DNA of 6,094 nt from an uncultured Thiotrichaceae bacterium (GCA_938038645.1 CALHTA010000133.1:1-6094); one strand, 5' to 3'; shown: positions 1 to 5,850, numbered from the stretch's first letter. Notes: generated by a model from the sequence alone, not told the origin. Translations and numbers: made by a program.

Positions 1-788
1 GTACTTTTAAGCTGATCGATAACATTCTTTGCCACATCAACCGGAATAGAAAAAGACAGTCCCATGAAACCGCCCGTTCTACTGTATATCTGAGAGTTAA
101 TACCAATTACTTTACCTTCAAGATTAAATAGCGGCCCACCAGAGTTTCCAGGATTGATTGCCACATCCGATTGAATGAAAGGAATATAACTCTCAGAAGG
201 AAGATTGCGTTCTTTTGCTGAGACTATGCCAGCCGTTACACTGTGGTCAAAACCAAACGGCGAGCCAATTGCAATAACCCACTCACCCACCTCTAACAGA
301 TCGGAACTACCCAACGTTACTGCGGGTAGGTTTTCGGCATTGATTTTAAGTAAGGCTAAATCACTGCGCTTATCAGTCCCTATTATCTTAGCGGGAAGTT
401 CGCGTCGATCACTCATGTTGACGATAATTTCATCCGCGCCATCAACAACGTGGTGATTGGTGACGACATAGCCATCTTCGGACACGATGAATCCTGAACC
501 CAGAGAACCATTGCCGTTCTCGTCTTCCTCTTGGCCATAGTCAAAAAAACGCTTTAGAAACTCATCTAGCGCTTCATTTCCTGTCCCACCTTCTGGAATT
601 TCAATACCTGGCGGCAGCTTCGAACGACTTGGAGTTTCCCGTTCAGTGCTAATATTAACCACGGAGGCGCTTTGTTTTTTTACAAGCGTTGTAAAGTCAG
701 GAAAGTCTTTAGCAAAGGCTGAAGTATACAAGCTCATGAAAGCTATTAAGCATAAACTACCAGCAAGGAAGATTGCCTTTTTAGGCAT
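1..788 (-). CDS. mucD: Periplasmic serine endoprotease MucD/DegP (HtrA family), 3' end missing
   Basis: HtrA-family protease and chaperone that degrades misfolded periplasmic proteins. About 262 codons are present; the frame runs off the left edge, so the rest of the protease domain and the expected PDZ domains lie outside. The N-terminus is an export signal: basic MPKK, a hydrophobic core and a likely cleavage after AFA at residues 24-26. The catalytic triad is intact: His113 in TNHHVVDGAD, Asp143 in KRSDLALLK and Ser216 in NPGNSGGPL, so it should be active. The loop before the histidine (about residues 50-95) is short and ends in an acidic EEDENGNG stretch, more MucD-like than enteric DegP. 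The ATG at 788 has GGAG at 802-799, ten bases upstream; an ATG at 810 is out of frame. It is the last visible gene of the rpoE operon, 68 bases after rseC. MucD versus DegP/DegQ naming rests on operon position and general similarity. Confidence 0.95.
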   Translation of the reverse strand, partial: MPKKAIFLAGSLCLIAFMSLYTSAFAKDFPDFTTLVKKQSASVVNISTERETPSRSKLPPGIEIPEGGTGNEALDEFLKRFFDYGQEEDENGNGSLGSGFIVSEDGYVVTNHHVVDGADEIIVNMSDRRELPAKIIGTDKRSDLALLKINAENLPAVTLGSSDLLEVGEWVIAIGSPFGFDHSVTAGIVSAKERNLPSESYIPFIQSDVAINPGNSGGPLFNLEGKVIGINSQIYSRTGGFMGLSFSIPVDVAKNVIDQLKS

Positions 789-856
789 TAGTGTATTTCT
801 CCAGAGTCATATTTTGGCAAAGACGTTAATGAAGTGATTTAACGAGCCAGAATAGA

Positions 857-1348
857 TTATAACCTAAGCAGGTTATTAACTTGATTAAATTCTATGACTT
901 TTTCTGTATCTTTAGCGTCACTTTTGCCTAACATTATAGGCTCTAACTTGCCACAAACCCTTAAGTTTGCAGCGGTTACATTGGCCGCTTTGAGTCCAAA
1001 ACAAAATCCAAAGAGCCCCAAAAGAATACTGGCCATTTCAGAAAAGAAAACGTGGCCAATTAGAGCAAATAGTAACAAGCAAAAGATCGGCAGCAGATAG
1101 GCCAACATAGAACTAAACAGTAGATTGACAGAATGGATACCTACAATGACATGTTCTCCAGCTGAGACACCATCAAGATTATCTATCTTCACCGCCCTTT
1201 CTGTTTTTTGTTTTAGCATACTACTGAGAAAAGTGGATGAGCACGTAGACGCTGAAGGACATCCTGAACAGCCAGCAGACTTCAGCGGTGACACCCAAGC
1301 ATATTGGGCATTACTACTAACAACTAGCGCTTTTTCTTCAATCATCAT
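857..1348 (-). CDS. rseC: RseC/MucC family inner-membrane protein
   Basis: Fourth gene of the sigma-E operon. At 163 residues it is close to E. coli RseC (about 159). The N-terminal cytoplasmic part carries a three-cysteine motif, Cys27, Cys30 and Cys36 (CxxCx5C), the same spacing as in E. coli RseC. Two hydrophobic helices at about residues 76-97 and 100-120 form a membrane hairpin, followed by a hydrophilic tail. In E. coli, RseC has a minor influence on sigma-E and was found genetically, with RsxABCDGE, to be needed to reduce the SoxR iron-sulfur sensor. The cysteines suit a redox or Fe-S role, but none is shown here. Two adjacent ATG codons (1348 and 1345) could start it; AGGGGTGA at 1362-1355 lies 6 bases before the first, which I chose. 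The gene begins 34 bases after rseB and probably depends on the upstream operon promoter. Confidence 0.93.
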   Translation of the reverse strand: MMIEEKALVVSSNAQYAWVSPLKSAGCSGCPSASTCSSTFLSSMLKQKTERAVKIDNLDGVSAGEHVIVGIHSVNLLFSSMLAYLLPIFCLLLFALIGHVFFSEMASILLGLFGFCFGLKAANVTAANLRVCGKLEPIMLGKSDAKDTEKVIEFNQVNNLLRL

Positions 1349-1382
1349 AACTAGTCACCCCTGACACGATGAATCCCTGAGA

Positions 1383-2279
1383 TTAATTTTTGCCGCTGTA
1401 GACCAAGTTTGCAAATATCTTTTGCATTGTATCTCTAGGAACTTCTCCAACAAGTGTAATTCTGTGGTTATTCTTTTGAGACGTCAATACATTAAGCGCT
1501 CCAGAATTGATTGCAGAGTTAACTTTCGGCTGAGCGGTAGTAATTGGTGAAATAAAAACCGAAACCGAGCTCAGACCGTCCGTCAGCATAAAGTGCTCAG
1601 TATCAGTGCCTTTTTTTACTTCAGATTCTTGGCTGAGGGGAACTTTACCAAATGAAAAGCCTTTTGGAAGCTGAGATATGGTCCAATTCCCAACGTAATG
1701 GTGGCCTTCAATGAGTGTTTGTGGAGGTTCAGTTGCCCCTGCTGAAACAATTTGCTTGTCTGAATCCGCGCTAGGCAAAGTGATATTCACATCGGTGAAG
1801 GTAAATCGCTCTATCGTTTTACGATTGTTATCAATTAGAGAATAGTCGAGAGGAAGGCCCGTCTGCTTATCCAAACAATACTTTTGCAAATAACGCATCT
1901 TATCTTTTGGGCGGGCAATAAGTACCTGACAATCGCGCATAGCTACTTTTTTCATCGCTCCAACATCGAGCGAATAAACCAATTTCATACTTTCAACAGA
2001 ACGAGGCACACTAGCGAGGCTAAATGCTTGGGTTTGACTAGAAACCGCCTGATCCCCTCCATTTAAACTTCGCACCGTTTCTGTAGAGACTCCATTCTGA
2101 AGTTCTTGAGAAACATGCAGTGTATTAACATTGTTACCTTTAATATGAACAATCGTGCCAGAGTAATTTAGTCTGTGCAGTGCATCGTTCATTTTAACCA
2201 GCAGATTAATACCCTTCTCACCCGCTAATACTTGGGTAGAGCACACTGCTAAAAGGATTATCCCCGTTTGTTTAAACAT
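1383..2279 (-). CDS. rseB: Periplasmic sigma-E regulator RseB/MucB
   Basis: In characterised systems RseB binds the periplasmic part of RseA and blocks its cleavage; lipid or lipopolysaccharide signals release it. The protein is 298 residues (E. coli about 318). Residues 1-19 form a signal peptide with probable cleavage at VLA/GEK. The N-terminal MucB/RseB domain (about 22-175) shows LNYSGTIVHI near residue 38 and the family segment MRYLQKYCLDKQTGLPLDY at 128-146. The C-terminal domain (about 190-298) ends with the family-like VGEVPRDTMQKIFANLV. Two cysteines in the N-terminal domain, Cys117 and Cys135, could form a disulfide in the periplasm (inference). The start lies only 5 bases after the rseA stop, and no strong Shine-Dalgarno precedes it, which points to translational coupling with rseA. 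That coupling would keep inhibitor partners in proportion. Confidence 0.95.
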   Translation of the reverse strand: MFKQTGIILLAVCSTQVLAGEKGINLLVKMNDALHRLNYSGTIVHIKGNNVNTLHVSQELQNGVSTETVRSLNGGDQAVSSQTQAFSLASVPRSVESMKLVYSLDVGAMKKVAMRDCQVLIARPKDKMRYLQKYCLDKQTGLPLDYSLIDNNRKTIERFTFTDVNITLPSADSDKQIVSAGATEPPQTLIEGHHYVGNWTISQLPKGFSFGKVPLSQESEVKKGTDTEHFMLTDGLSSVSVFISPITTAQPKVNSAINSGALNVLTSQKNNHRITLVGEVPRDTMQKIFANLVYSGKN

Positions 2280-2284
2280 TAGAC

Positions 2285-2953
2285 TTAGAAATCCGTTTTA
2301 TAACTAACAGCCCTGACTCGCGGCATTAAGGTGCTCGTGCTAGCATACTGAAGATGATGAGCAACGTATTTATCGATCATATCCCTAGTTTTAACATCAG
2401 GAGCTTTAAATGATGCGGCAATAAAGTAGCTGTCATCACTATTTGGCTTCTTAGTGGCTTTACTATTCGTGGTTTGCGCTACTGCGGGAATGATACTGCT
2501 CGTACGAACCACCTTTTCTACAGGCTTTACCGCTGAGGCTTCGGCAAACTGTTCTCCCTGATTAGGAGTGTTGATATAATTTTGAAAGCTGATAGCTGCA
2601 ACTGCAGCAACTGATGCAGCAACCGCATAACCCAGAGTTTGCTTAGGTAGTAATCGCTTTTTCTTAGGAAGAATAGCATTCTTTTCTAAGGTTTCTGGCT
2701 CGTCTACTACAACAGTGAGTGGCTGTTCATTAGCAATCGAATCTTGGATACCGCTAAGAAAAGAAGCGCTTGCAACAGATGCTCCATCTTGTGACCGATT
2801 CCTAACCGCCTCACCAATTAACGCAAAACTAGATAGTTTTTCTCTCATTGCTTCATCTGTTAACAATTGATCACAGATACGGTGTTGCTCAAAAGAACCT
2901 GCCTCTCCATCAACAAATGCTGAAAGATATTCTTCTTTTGTAATATGACTCAT
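2285..2953 (-). CDS. rseA: Anti-sigma-E factor RseA/MucA
   Basis: Membrane-bound inhibitor that holds RpoE at the inner membrane until stress triggers sequential cleavage by DegS/AlgW and RseP/MucP (known for the family; those proteases are not in this window). The protein has 222 residues (E. coli RseA 216, MucA 194). The N-terminal anti-sigma domain (about 1-75) begins with the family-typical EEYLSAFVDGEA pattern. A basic stretch, KKKRLLPK at 97-104, precedes a single Ala/Val-rich transmembrane helix at about 106-123, giving a cytoplasmic N-terminus by the positive-inside rule. The periplasmic part (about 126-222) has a low-complexity linker and a C-terminal block (HHLQYASTS then LMPRVRAVSY) that recalls MucA and is the probable RseB-binding part. 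A GGGTG at 2964-2960, six bases from the ATG, is an acceptable ribosome site. The gene starts 36 bases after rpoE. Confidence 0.94.
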   Translation of the reverse strand: MSHITKEEYLSAFVDGEAGSFEQHRICDQLLTDEAMREKLSSFALIGEAVRNRSQDGASVASASFLSGIQDSIANEQPLTVVVDEPETLEKNAILPKKKRLLPKQTLGYAVAASVAAVAAISFQNYINTPNQGEQFAEASAVKPVEKVVRTSSIIPAVAQTTNSKATKKPNSDDSYFIAASFKAPDVKTRDMIDKYVAHHLQYASTSTLMPRVRAVSYKTDF

Positions 2954-2989
2954 AAATTACACCCAATTTGCCCTTACAAACTGACACCA

Positions 2990-3562
2990 TTACAGCAATG
3001 GTTTCAGTTCTTTCTCGATTGCTTCTCTTGCCCGAAAAATTCGAGAACGAACCGTCCCTATCGGACATTCCATTACCTCGGCAATTTCTTCGTAGCTCAT
3101 CGCTTCTAACTCACGCAACGTTATCGCAACTTTCAAATCCTCTGGTAAGGCATTGATCGCTGACATGACCGTTTGATGAATCTCGTCTTTTAAAATCTCA
3201 TGCTCTGGTGTGGCGTGCTCCCTAAGGGCGTCCGCACTTCCATACTGCTCAGCTTCCTGAGCATCGATGTCGCTGTCAGGCATACGTCGATTTCTGGACA
3301 CCAAATGATTCTTAGCAGTGTTAATCGCTATCCTGTAAAGCCACGTGTAAAAAGCACTATCGCCTCGGAAATTCGCTAGTCCACGGTAAGCTTTAATAAA
3401 AGCCTCCTGAGCCACATCCATAGACAGGTGTGGATCATGAACATAACGATTCACCAAATTAATGACTTTTTGTTGGTATTTAAGAACCAATATGTCAAAT
3501 GCTGATTTATCACCTGCCTGAACGCGTTTGACTAGTTCTAAATCGGTTTGGTTCCCGCCCAT
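2990..3562 (-). CDS. rpoE: ECF RNA polymerase sigma factor RpoE (sigma-E/AlgU)
   Basis: Extracytoplasmic-function sigma factor that directs RNA polymerase to envelope-stress promoters. Its 190 residues match the usual family length (about 191-193). Region 2 spans about residues 22-92, with DVAQEAFIKAYRGL at 49-62 (region 2.2, core polymerase binding) and FRGDSAFYTWLYRIAINTAK at 65-84 (regions 2.3-2.4, -10 recognition). An acidic linker (about 95-125) follows. Region 4 (about 132-185) contains LPEDLKVAITLRELEAMSYE and a helix-turn-helix ending CPIGTVRSRIFRAREAI, nearly identical to enteric RpoE, so -35 recognition of a GGAACTT-like element is expected. The ATG at 3562 has AAGGAG at 3578-3573, ten bases upstream. 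It heads the rseABC-mucD operon, and its product would be held by the RseA encoded next. Upstream lie candidate sigma-E and sigma-70 promoters, listed separately. Confidence 0.97.
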   Translation of the reverse strand: MGGNQTDLELVKRVQAGDKSAFDILVLKYQQKVINLVNRYVHDPHLSMDVAQEAFIKAYRGLANFRGDSAFYTWLYRIAINTAKNHLVSRNRRMPDSDIDAQEAEQYGSADALREHATPEHEILKDEIHQTVMSAINALPEDLKVAITLRELEAMSYEEIAEVMECPIGTVRSRIFRAREAIEKELKPLL

Positions 3563-3607
3563 TAGGGCAACACTCCTTAATTATTAACTACCCACTAGCT
3601 AAACCGG

Positions 3608-3637
3608 ATAGTACATTAATGACTCACGAAGTGTAAA
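3608..3637 (-). promoter_or_regulatory. Candidate sigma-70 promoter proximal to rpoE
   Basis: On the minus strand, TTTACA at 3637-3632 matches five of six -35 bases. After an 18-base spacer, TACTAT at 3613-3608 matches four of six -10 bases. Transcription would start near 3600, giving a leader of about 40 bases before the rpoE ATG. A housekeeping promoter beside the self-activated one is typical for rpoE operons. The match is moderate and found by eye, so this is a candidate only. Confidence 0.4.
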
Positions 3638-3656
3638 CCATAGCATCTACACTGTA

Positions 3657-3683
3657 TCTGACCACTGTTTTGTGAATAGTTCC
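3657..3683 (-). promoter_or_regulatory. Candidate sigma-E (autoregulatory) promoter for rpoE operon
   Basis: On the minus strand GGAACTA (3683-3677) matches six of seven bases of the sigma-E -35 consensus GGAACTT. It is followed after 15 bases by TCAGA (3661-3657), close to the -10 forms TCTGA and TCAAA, and a G precedes it as in many such sites. The spacer is A-rich in its upstream half, as in known sigma-E promoters. The spacing is about one base shorter than the common 16. The start would fall near 3650, about 88 bases before rpoE. Position and near-identical RpoE region 4 support positive autoregulation (inference). Confidence 0.6.
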
Positions 3684-3690
3684 ATGAGGT

Positions 3691-3721
3691 AAAAAACAAT
3701 CAGCATAAACGGTCGCCGATT
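3691..3721 (-). terminator. Likely intrinsic terminator of the transglycosylase gene
   Basis: Read on the minus strand, AATCGGC (3721-3715) pairs with GCTGATT (3704-3698), giving seven pairs including one G-U wobble around a ten-base loop. The stem is followed by G and then six T (3696-3691). It sits 59-89 bases after the transglycosylase stop and just before the candidate sigma-E -35 element. The stem is short and only moderately GC-rich, so efficiency may be partial. Its place between two transcription units supports the call. Confidence 0.6.
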
Positions 3722-3733
3722 AGGACACTCTAT

Positions 3734-3760
3734 GAGGCAACGATACTACATCGCTGCCTC
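3734..3760 (-). other. 11-bp stem-loop downstream of the transglycosylase gene
   Basis: GAGGCAGCGAT (3760-3750, minus strand) pairs with ATCGTTGCCTC (3744-3734) around the loop GTAGT. As minus-strand RNA all eleven positions pair, counting one G-U; as plus-strand RNA that position is an A-C mismatch. This favours an RNA role in the 3' untranslated region of the transglycosylase transcript. No T tract follows, so it is not a classical terminator by itself. It may protect the 3' end or act with the T-tailed hairpin 13 bases further on. A regulator-binding inverted repeat is an alternative. Confidence 0.55.
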
Positions 3761-3779
3761 TAATTAAACCTTCGAAAAC

Positions 3780-4847
3780 TTATCGGCTAGCACACTGCCA
3801 AACCAAGATTTTACCACCCGGCTTAACCATATACTTCGAAGCATTTCGATTCATTCTGAGCAAGAGACTTAGATTAACGCCGGTATCTTTAGCAATTGAG
3901 GAAAGGGACTTAGGTTTTCTAGAAGAATAGTAACGTTTCATTCCATTTTTATTTTTAACTAACCAGCTATTCTTTTTAAGCTTTACCGATGAAACATCAC
4001 GACAAACCGAACGCGGCGAGTGGTTTGAGACCTTATAAAGGTTATTAACACGTCCTTTGCCAGGCTTTCGCTTCCACTTAAAATCTGGCTTTATAAAATT
4101 CCCTTTATTGATGTAACCGCTGCTTCGCACAGGCGCAACATACCTAGCCTGCCTCACAATTGGCTTAACGCCTTTTGAATCTTGTATGCGGCGATAAACA
4201 GACATCACTCGACGAACGTACTCTTTAGTTTCACGGTAAGGGGGAATCCCAGAAAACCGATCGACAGCACCTTCACCGGCGTTATAAGCTGCTATAACAT
4301 GATGCAAATTTCCTGAAAATCGCTTTAATAAAAATTTGAGGTAGCGCGTACCGCCTTTGATATTCTGATCAGGAATAAAAGCGTTGGTTACACCAAAACG
4401 TTTCGCAGTAGCGGGGATCAATTGCATCAACCCTTGAGCATTTTTTGGCGATCTTGCCGTTCTTGAGAAACAACTTTCGGCTGTAATAATTGAGATAATT
4501 AGTGCTTCACTGACACCGTAGCGATGACTTGCATTTCTAATCGCTGGCTGCAAAGACTCTGCGCGATCAAGCAGCGTCTTAACAGATGATTGATAACAAG
4601 CGCGCTTGTATCGTTTGCGTTTAGCATACTTCTTCGTTTTTTTAGCTTTTGATGAGCTCTTTTTTGGTACTTTTTTTGCGCTAGTCGTATCTTTTGCGGG
4701 CTGAGCAGTAGCTTTCTCAGGCGCATTAAACTCTTTTAAACGACTCTCTAAGGAGTCCGAATCGGCACTTACCCCATTACCGCTTAATAACAACACAAAA
4801 AAAAGTAACCAACCCGATAATCCAAGCTTCTGTTCTTTAATAATCAA
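3780..4847 (-). CDS. Exported lytic transglycosylase (SLT domain) with C-terminal LysM
   Basis: Peptidoglycan-cleaving lytic transglycosylase, 355 residues. A signal peptide (about 1-28, core LLFFVLLL) lacks a lipobox cysteine, so a soluble periplasmic or secreted enzyme is likelier than a lipoprotein. A very basic Lys/Arg/Ser linker (about 58-83) follows. The SLT domain (about 98-215) has catalytic Glu124 in TAESCF, then QGLMQLIPATAKRFGV (138-153) and AAYNAG (186-191). Residues about 305-350 resemble a LysM module (SLSSIAKDTGVNLSLLLRMN, then VKPGGKILVW), which binds glycan chains. Cysteines 84, 126, 282 and 352 could pair; Cys126 directly follows the catalytic Glu-Ser. The start must be TTG at 4847: an in-frame TAA lies five codons upstream, the first internal Met is residue 141 inside the SLT domain, and AAGAGA lies 8 bases before TTG. 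A likely terminator separates it from rpoE. I cannot assign it to a named Mlt enzyme. Confidence 0.9.
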   Translation of the reverse strand: MIIKEQKLGLSGWLLFFVLLLSGNGVSADSDSLESRLKEFNAPEKATAQPAKDTTSAKKVPKKSSSKAKKTKKYAKRKRYKRACYQSSVKTLLDRAESLQPAIRNASHRYGVSEALIISIITAESCFSRTARSPKNAQGLMQLIPATAKRFGVTNAFIPDQNIKGGTRYLKFLLKRFSGNLHHVIAAYNAGEGAVDRFSGIPPYRETKEYVRRVMSVYRRIQDSKGVKPIVRQARYVAPVRSSGYINKGNFIKPDFKWKRKPGKGRVNNLYKVSNHSPRSVCRDVSSVKLKKNSWLVKNKNGMKRYYSSRKPKSLSSIAKDTGVNLSLLLRMNRNASKYMVKPGGKILVWQCASR

Positions 4848-4975
4848 TTTAGTATTCTCTTAAAACTAGAAATTCCTAGAGCCCTGCCCTTTTAAAACGT
4901 ACTGTTTTTTATAGTCAGCGGAGTATAACTCAAGAATTTAATGATTTAATTAAAAATTAGTAGGGTATCAAAGGC
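4848..4975 (-). other. AT-rich intergenic region, probable transglycosylase promoter region
   Basis: This 128-base gap separates the DUF455 stop from the transglycosylase start. No convincing terminator follows DUF455: the AT-rich stretch at about 4938-4962 lacks a GC stem. On the minus strand TATACT (4927-4922) matches five of six -10 bases, with an AT-rich upstream stretch but only a poor -35 (TTAAAT at 4949-4944). It is therefore a weak promoter candidate, starting near 4915. An imperfect 14-base palindrome (4866-4879, CTAG arms) lies in the predicted leader. Read-through from DUF455 remains possible. Confidence 0.3.
4856..4861 (-). promoter_or_regulatory. Ribosome binding site for the TTG start
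   Basis: AAGAGA on the minus strand lies eight bases before the TTG at 4847. It is a modest Shine-Dalgarno match but correctly spaced. With no in-frame ATG before the SLT domain, it settles the start codon. Confidence 0.6.
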
Positions 4976-5782
4976 TCAAGTTCTTGCTTCAAGCTCTTCA
5001 AGCTCGGAATCACTAAAACCAGCTTGACGCCTCGCCTCCGTATGTAAGGGGCCCCTGAGGCCTCCACCCATATACTCCTCTAATAATTTCAGGAAAGTTG
5101 CGTCCGGCTCAACATTATTTTGCATGCAACAATAATGAAACCAATGAGAACCAATCGCAACATGACCTATTTCCTCACTGAGTATTATCTCTAAAATCTC
5201 AATTGTCTCAGTATCACCGACCTGCTGAAGCTTCTTTATTAAGCCAGGCGTAACATCAAGGCCTCGCGCCTCTAACACTCTCGGCACTAAAGCCATGCGT
5301 GTTAGCACATCGTGATCAGTCCTCACTGACATTTCCCAGAGGCCGTTATGAGCGGGCATATCGCCATATTGGCAATCCATATTTTCTAAGCGTTTTTTTA
5401 GTAAACTAAAGTGTTTTGATTCTTCAGCAGCAACTAATAACCAGTCGTGATAGTACTGATCAGGCATCTCTCTAAAACGATAAACTGCATCTAACGCTAA
5501 GTTAATCGCATTAAACTCAATATGAGCAACAGCATGAACCAAACCCGCTCTTCCTTCAGGAGTTGAAAGTTTACGGTTTTTAACAAGCCTTGGGCTGACC
5601 AGTTCAGGCTTATCTGGCCTACCAGGGATTTGTATTTGTACAGGCTCCGCTATTTTGGGCTTTCGATTAATTAAACCCTCTGCTTTGACTTGAGCAAATA
5701 AAGACTGAGTTGCCATTACTTTTTGAACAGGGTCTCGCTCCATCAAACATTGATGAGCAAGTTCATGTATCGATAGCGTCAT
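4976..5782 (-). CDS. DUF455 ferritin-like protein, putative di-iron protein
   Basis: Conserved protein of unknown function of the DUF455 family (COG2833 type), in the ferritin-like fold group; 268 residues, no signal peptide, so cytoplasmic. The family signature VAHIEFNAINLALDA lies at 85-99. The acidic and histidine residues fall in the order expected of a four-helix di-iron site: Glu89, then ExxH at Glu121-His124 (EESKH), Glu171 in LEARGLD, then ExxH at Glu204-His207 (EEIGH). His213 and His216 follow, with a Cys218-Cys219 pair. This arrangement recalls di-iron oxygenases or hydroxylases such as MiaE and ferritin-like iron binders, but the substrate is unknown. The glycine-rich GGGLRGPLH near 239-247 is also family-like. 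The ATG at 5782 has only AGG (5789-5787) or GGGGA (5797-5793) as ribosome sites. It starts 18 bases beyond the terminator of erpA, whose product handles Fe-S clusters; an iron-related role is inference. Confidence 0.88.
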   Translation of the reverse strand: MTLSIHELAHQCLMERDPVQKVMATQSLFAQVKAEGLINRKPKIAEPVQIQIPGRPDKPELVSPRLVKNRKLSTPEGRAGLVHAVAHIEFNAINLALDAVYRFREMPDQYYHDWLLVAAEESKHFSLLKKRLENMDCQYGDMPAHNGLWEMSVRTDHDVLTRMALVPRVLEARGLDVTPGLIKKLQQVGDTETIEILEIILSEEIGHVAIGSHWFHYCCMQNNVEPDATFLKLLEEYMGGGLRGPLHTEARRQAGFSDSELEELEART

Positions 5783-5800
5783 TTAACCTATTTCCCCAAT

Positions 5801-5828
5801 AAAAAAACCCCACCAAAAGGCAGGGTTT
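5801..5828 (-). terminator. Rho-independent terminator after erpA
   Basis: On the minus strand AAACCCTGCC (5828-5819) pairs with GGTGGGGTTT (5814-5805) around a TTTT loop: ten pairs, two of them G-U/U-G wobbles. Four more T follow, so the last arm and tail give an unbroken run of seven T (5807-5801). It begins 22 bases after the erpA stop. In the opposite direction the tail is only TTT before AAGG, so it should act on the minus strand. Confidence 0.9.
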
Positions 5829-5850
5829 AAGGTGTTCGTTTCAATATCGG

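Noticed and set aside
205..456. An 83-codon plus-strand open frame.
   Set aside because: It is antisense to the conserved protease domain of mucD, across the His and Asp of the triad, and its translation has no domain character.
789..856. Searched the 68-base rseC-mucD gap for a separate sigma-E promoter for mucD.
   Set aside because: No GGAACTT-like element or good -10 is present; only a ribosome site is visible, so an internal promoter would have to lie within rseC.
894..1364. Two plus-strand open frames (894-1100 and 1125-1364).
   Set aside because: Both are antisense to rseC, whose length, cysteine motif and two membrane helices are convincing.
2241..2279. Possible lipobox (LAVC, residues 10-13) in RseB.
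   Set aside because: Val before the Cys is a poor lipobox residue, and the signal core continues past it to a good VLA/G signal peptidase I site. RseB is normally a soluble periplasmic protein.
4659..4665. A AAA AAG heptamer in the correct phase in the transglycosylase gene, identical to the dnaX -1 frameshift site.
   Set aside because: It lies in a Lys-rich linker where AAA AAG is expected by chance. I see no obvious stimulatory hairpin or upstream Shine-Dalgarno, and the -1 frame stops after about five codons, leaving only a signal peptide and basic stub.
4499..4726. A 75-codon minus-strand open frame inside the transglycosylase gene.
   Set aside because: It lies in the +1 frame of a well-supported gene, is composed of Lys/Arg/Leu-rich shifted codons, and has no recognisable domain.
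4866..4879. Imperfect palindrome with CTAG arms before the transglycosylase start.
   Set aside because: It is only 14 bases long, imperfect and AT-rich, and matches no operator I know. It is mentioned in the intergenic entry but not claimed as a regulatory site.
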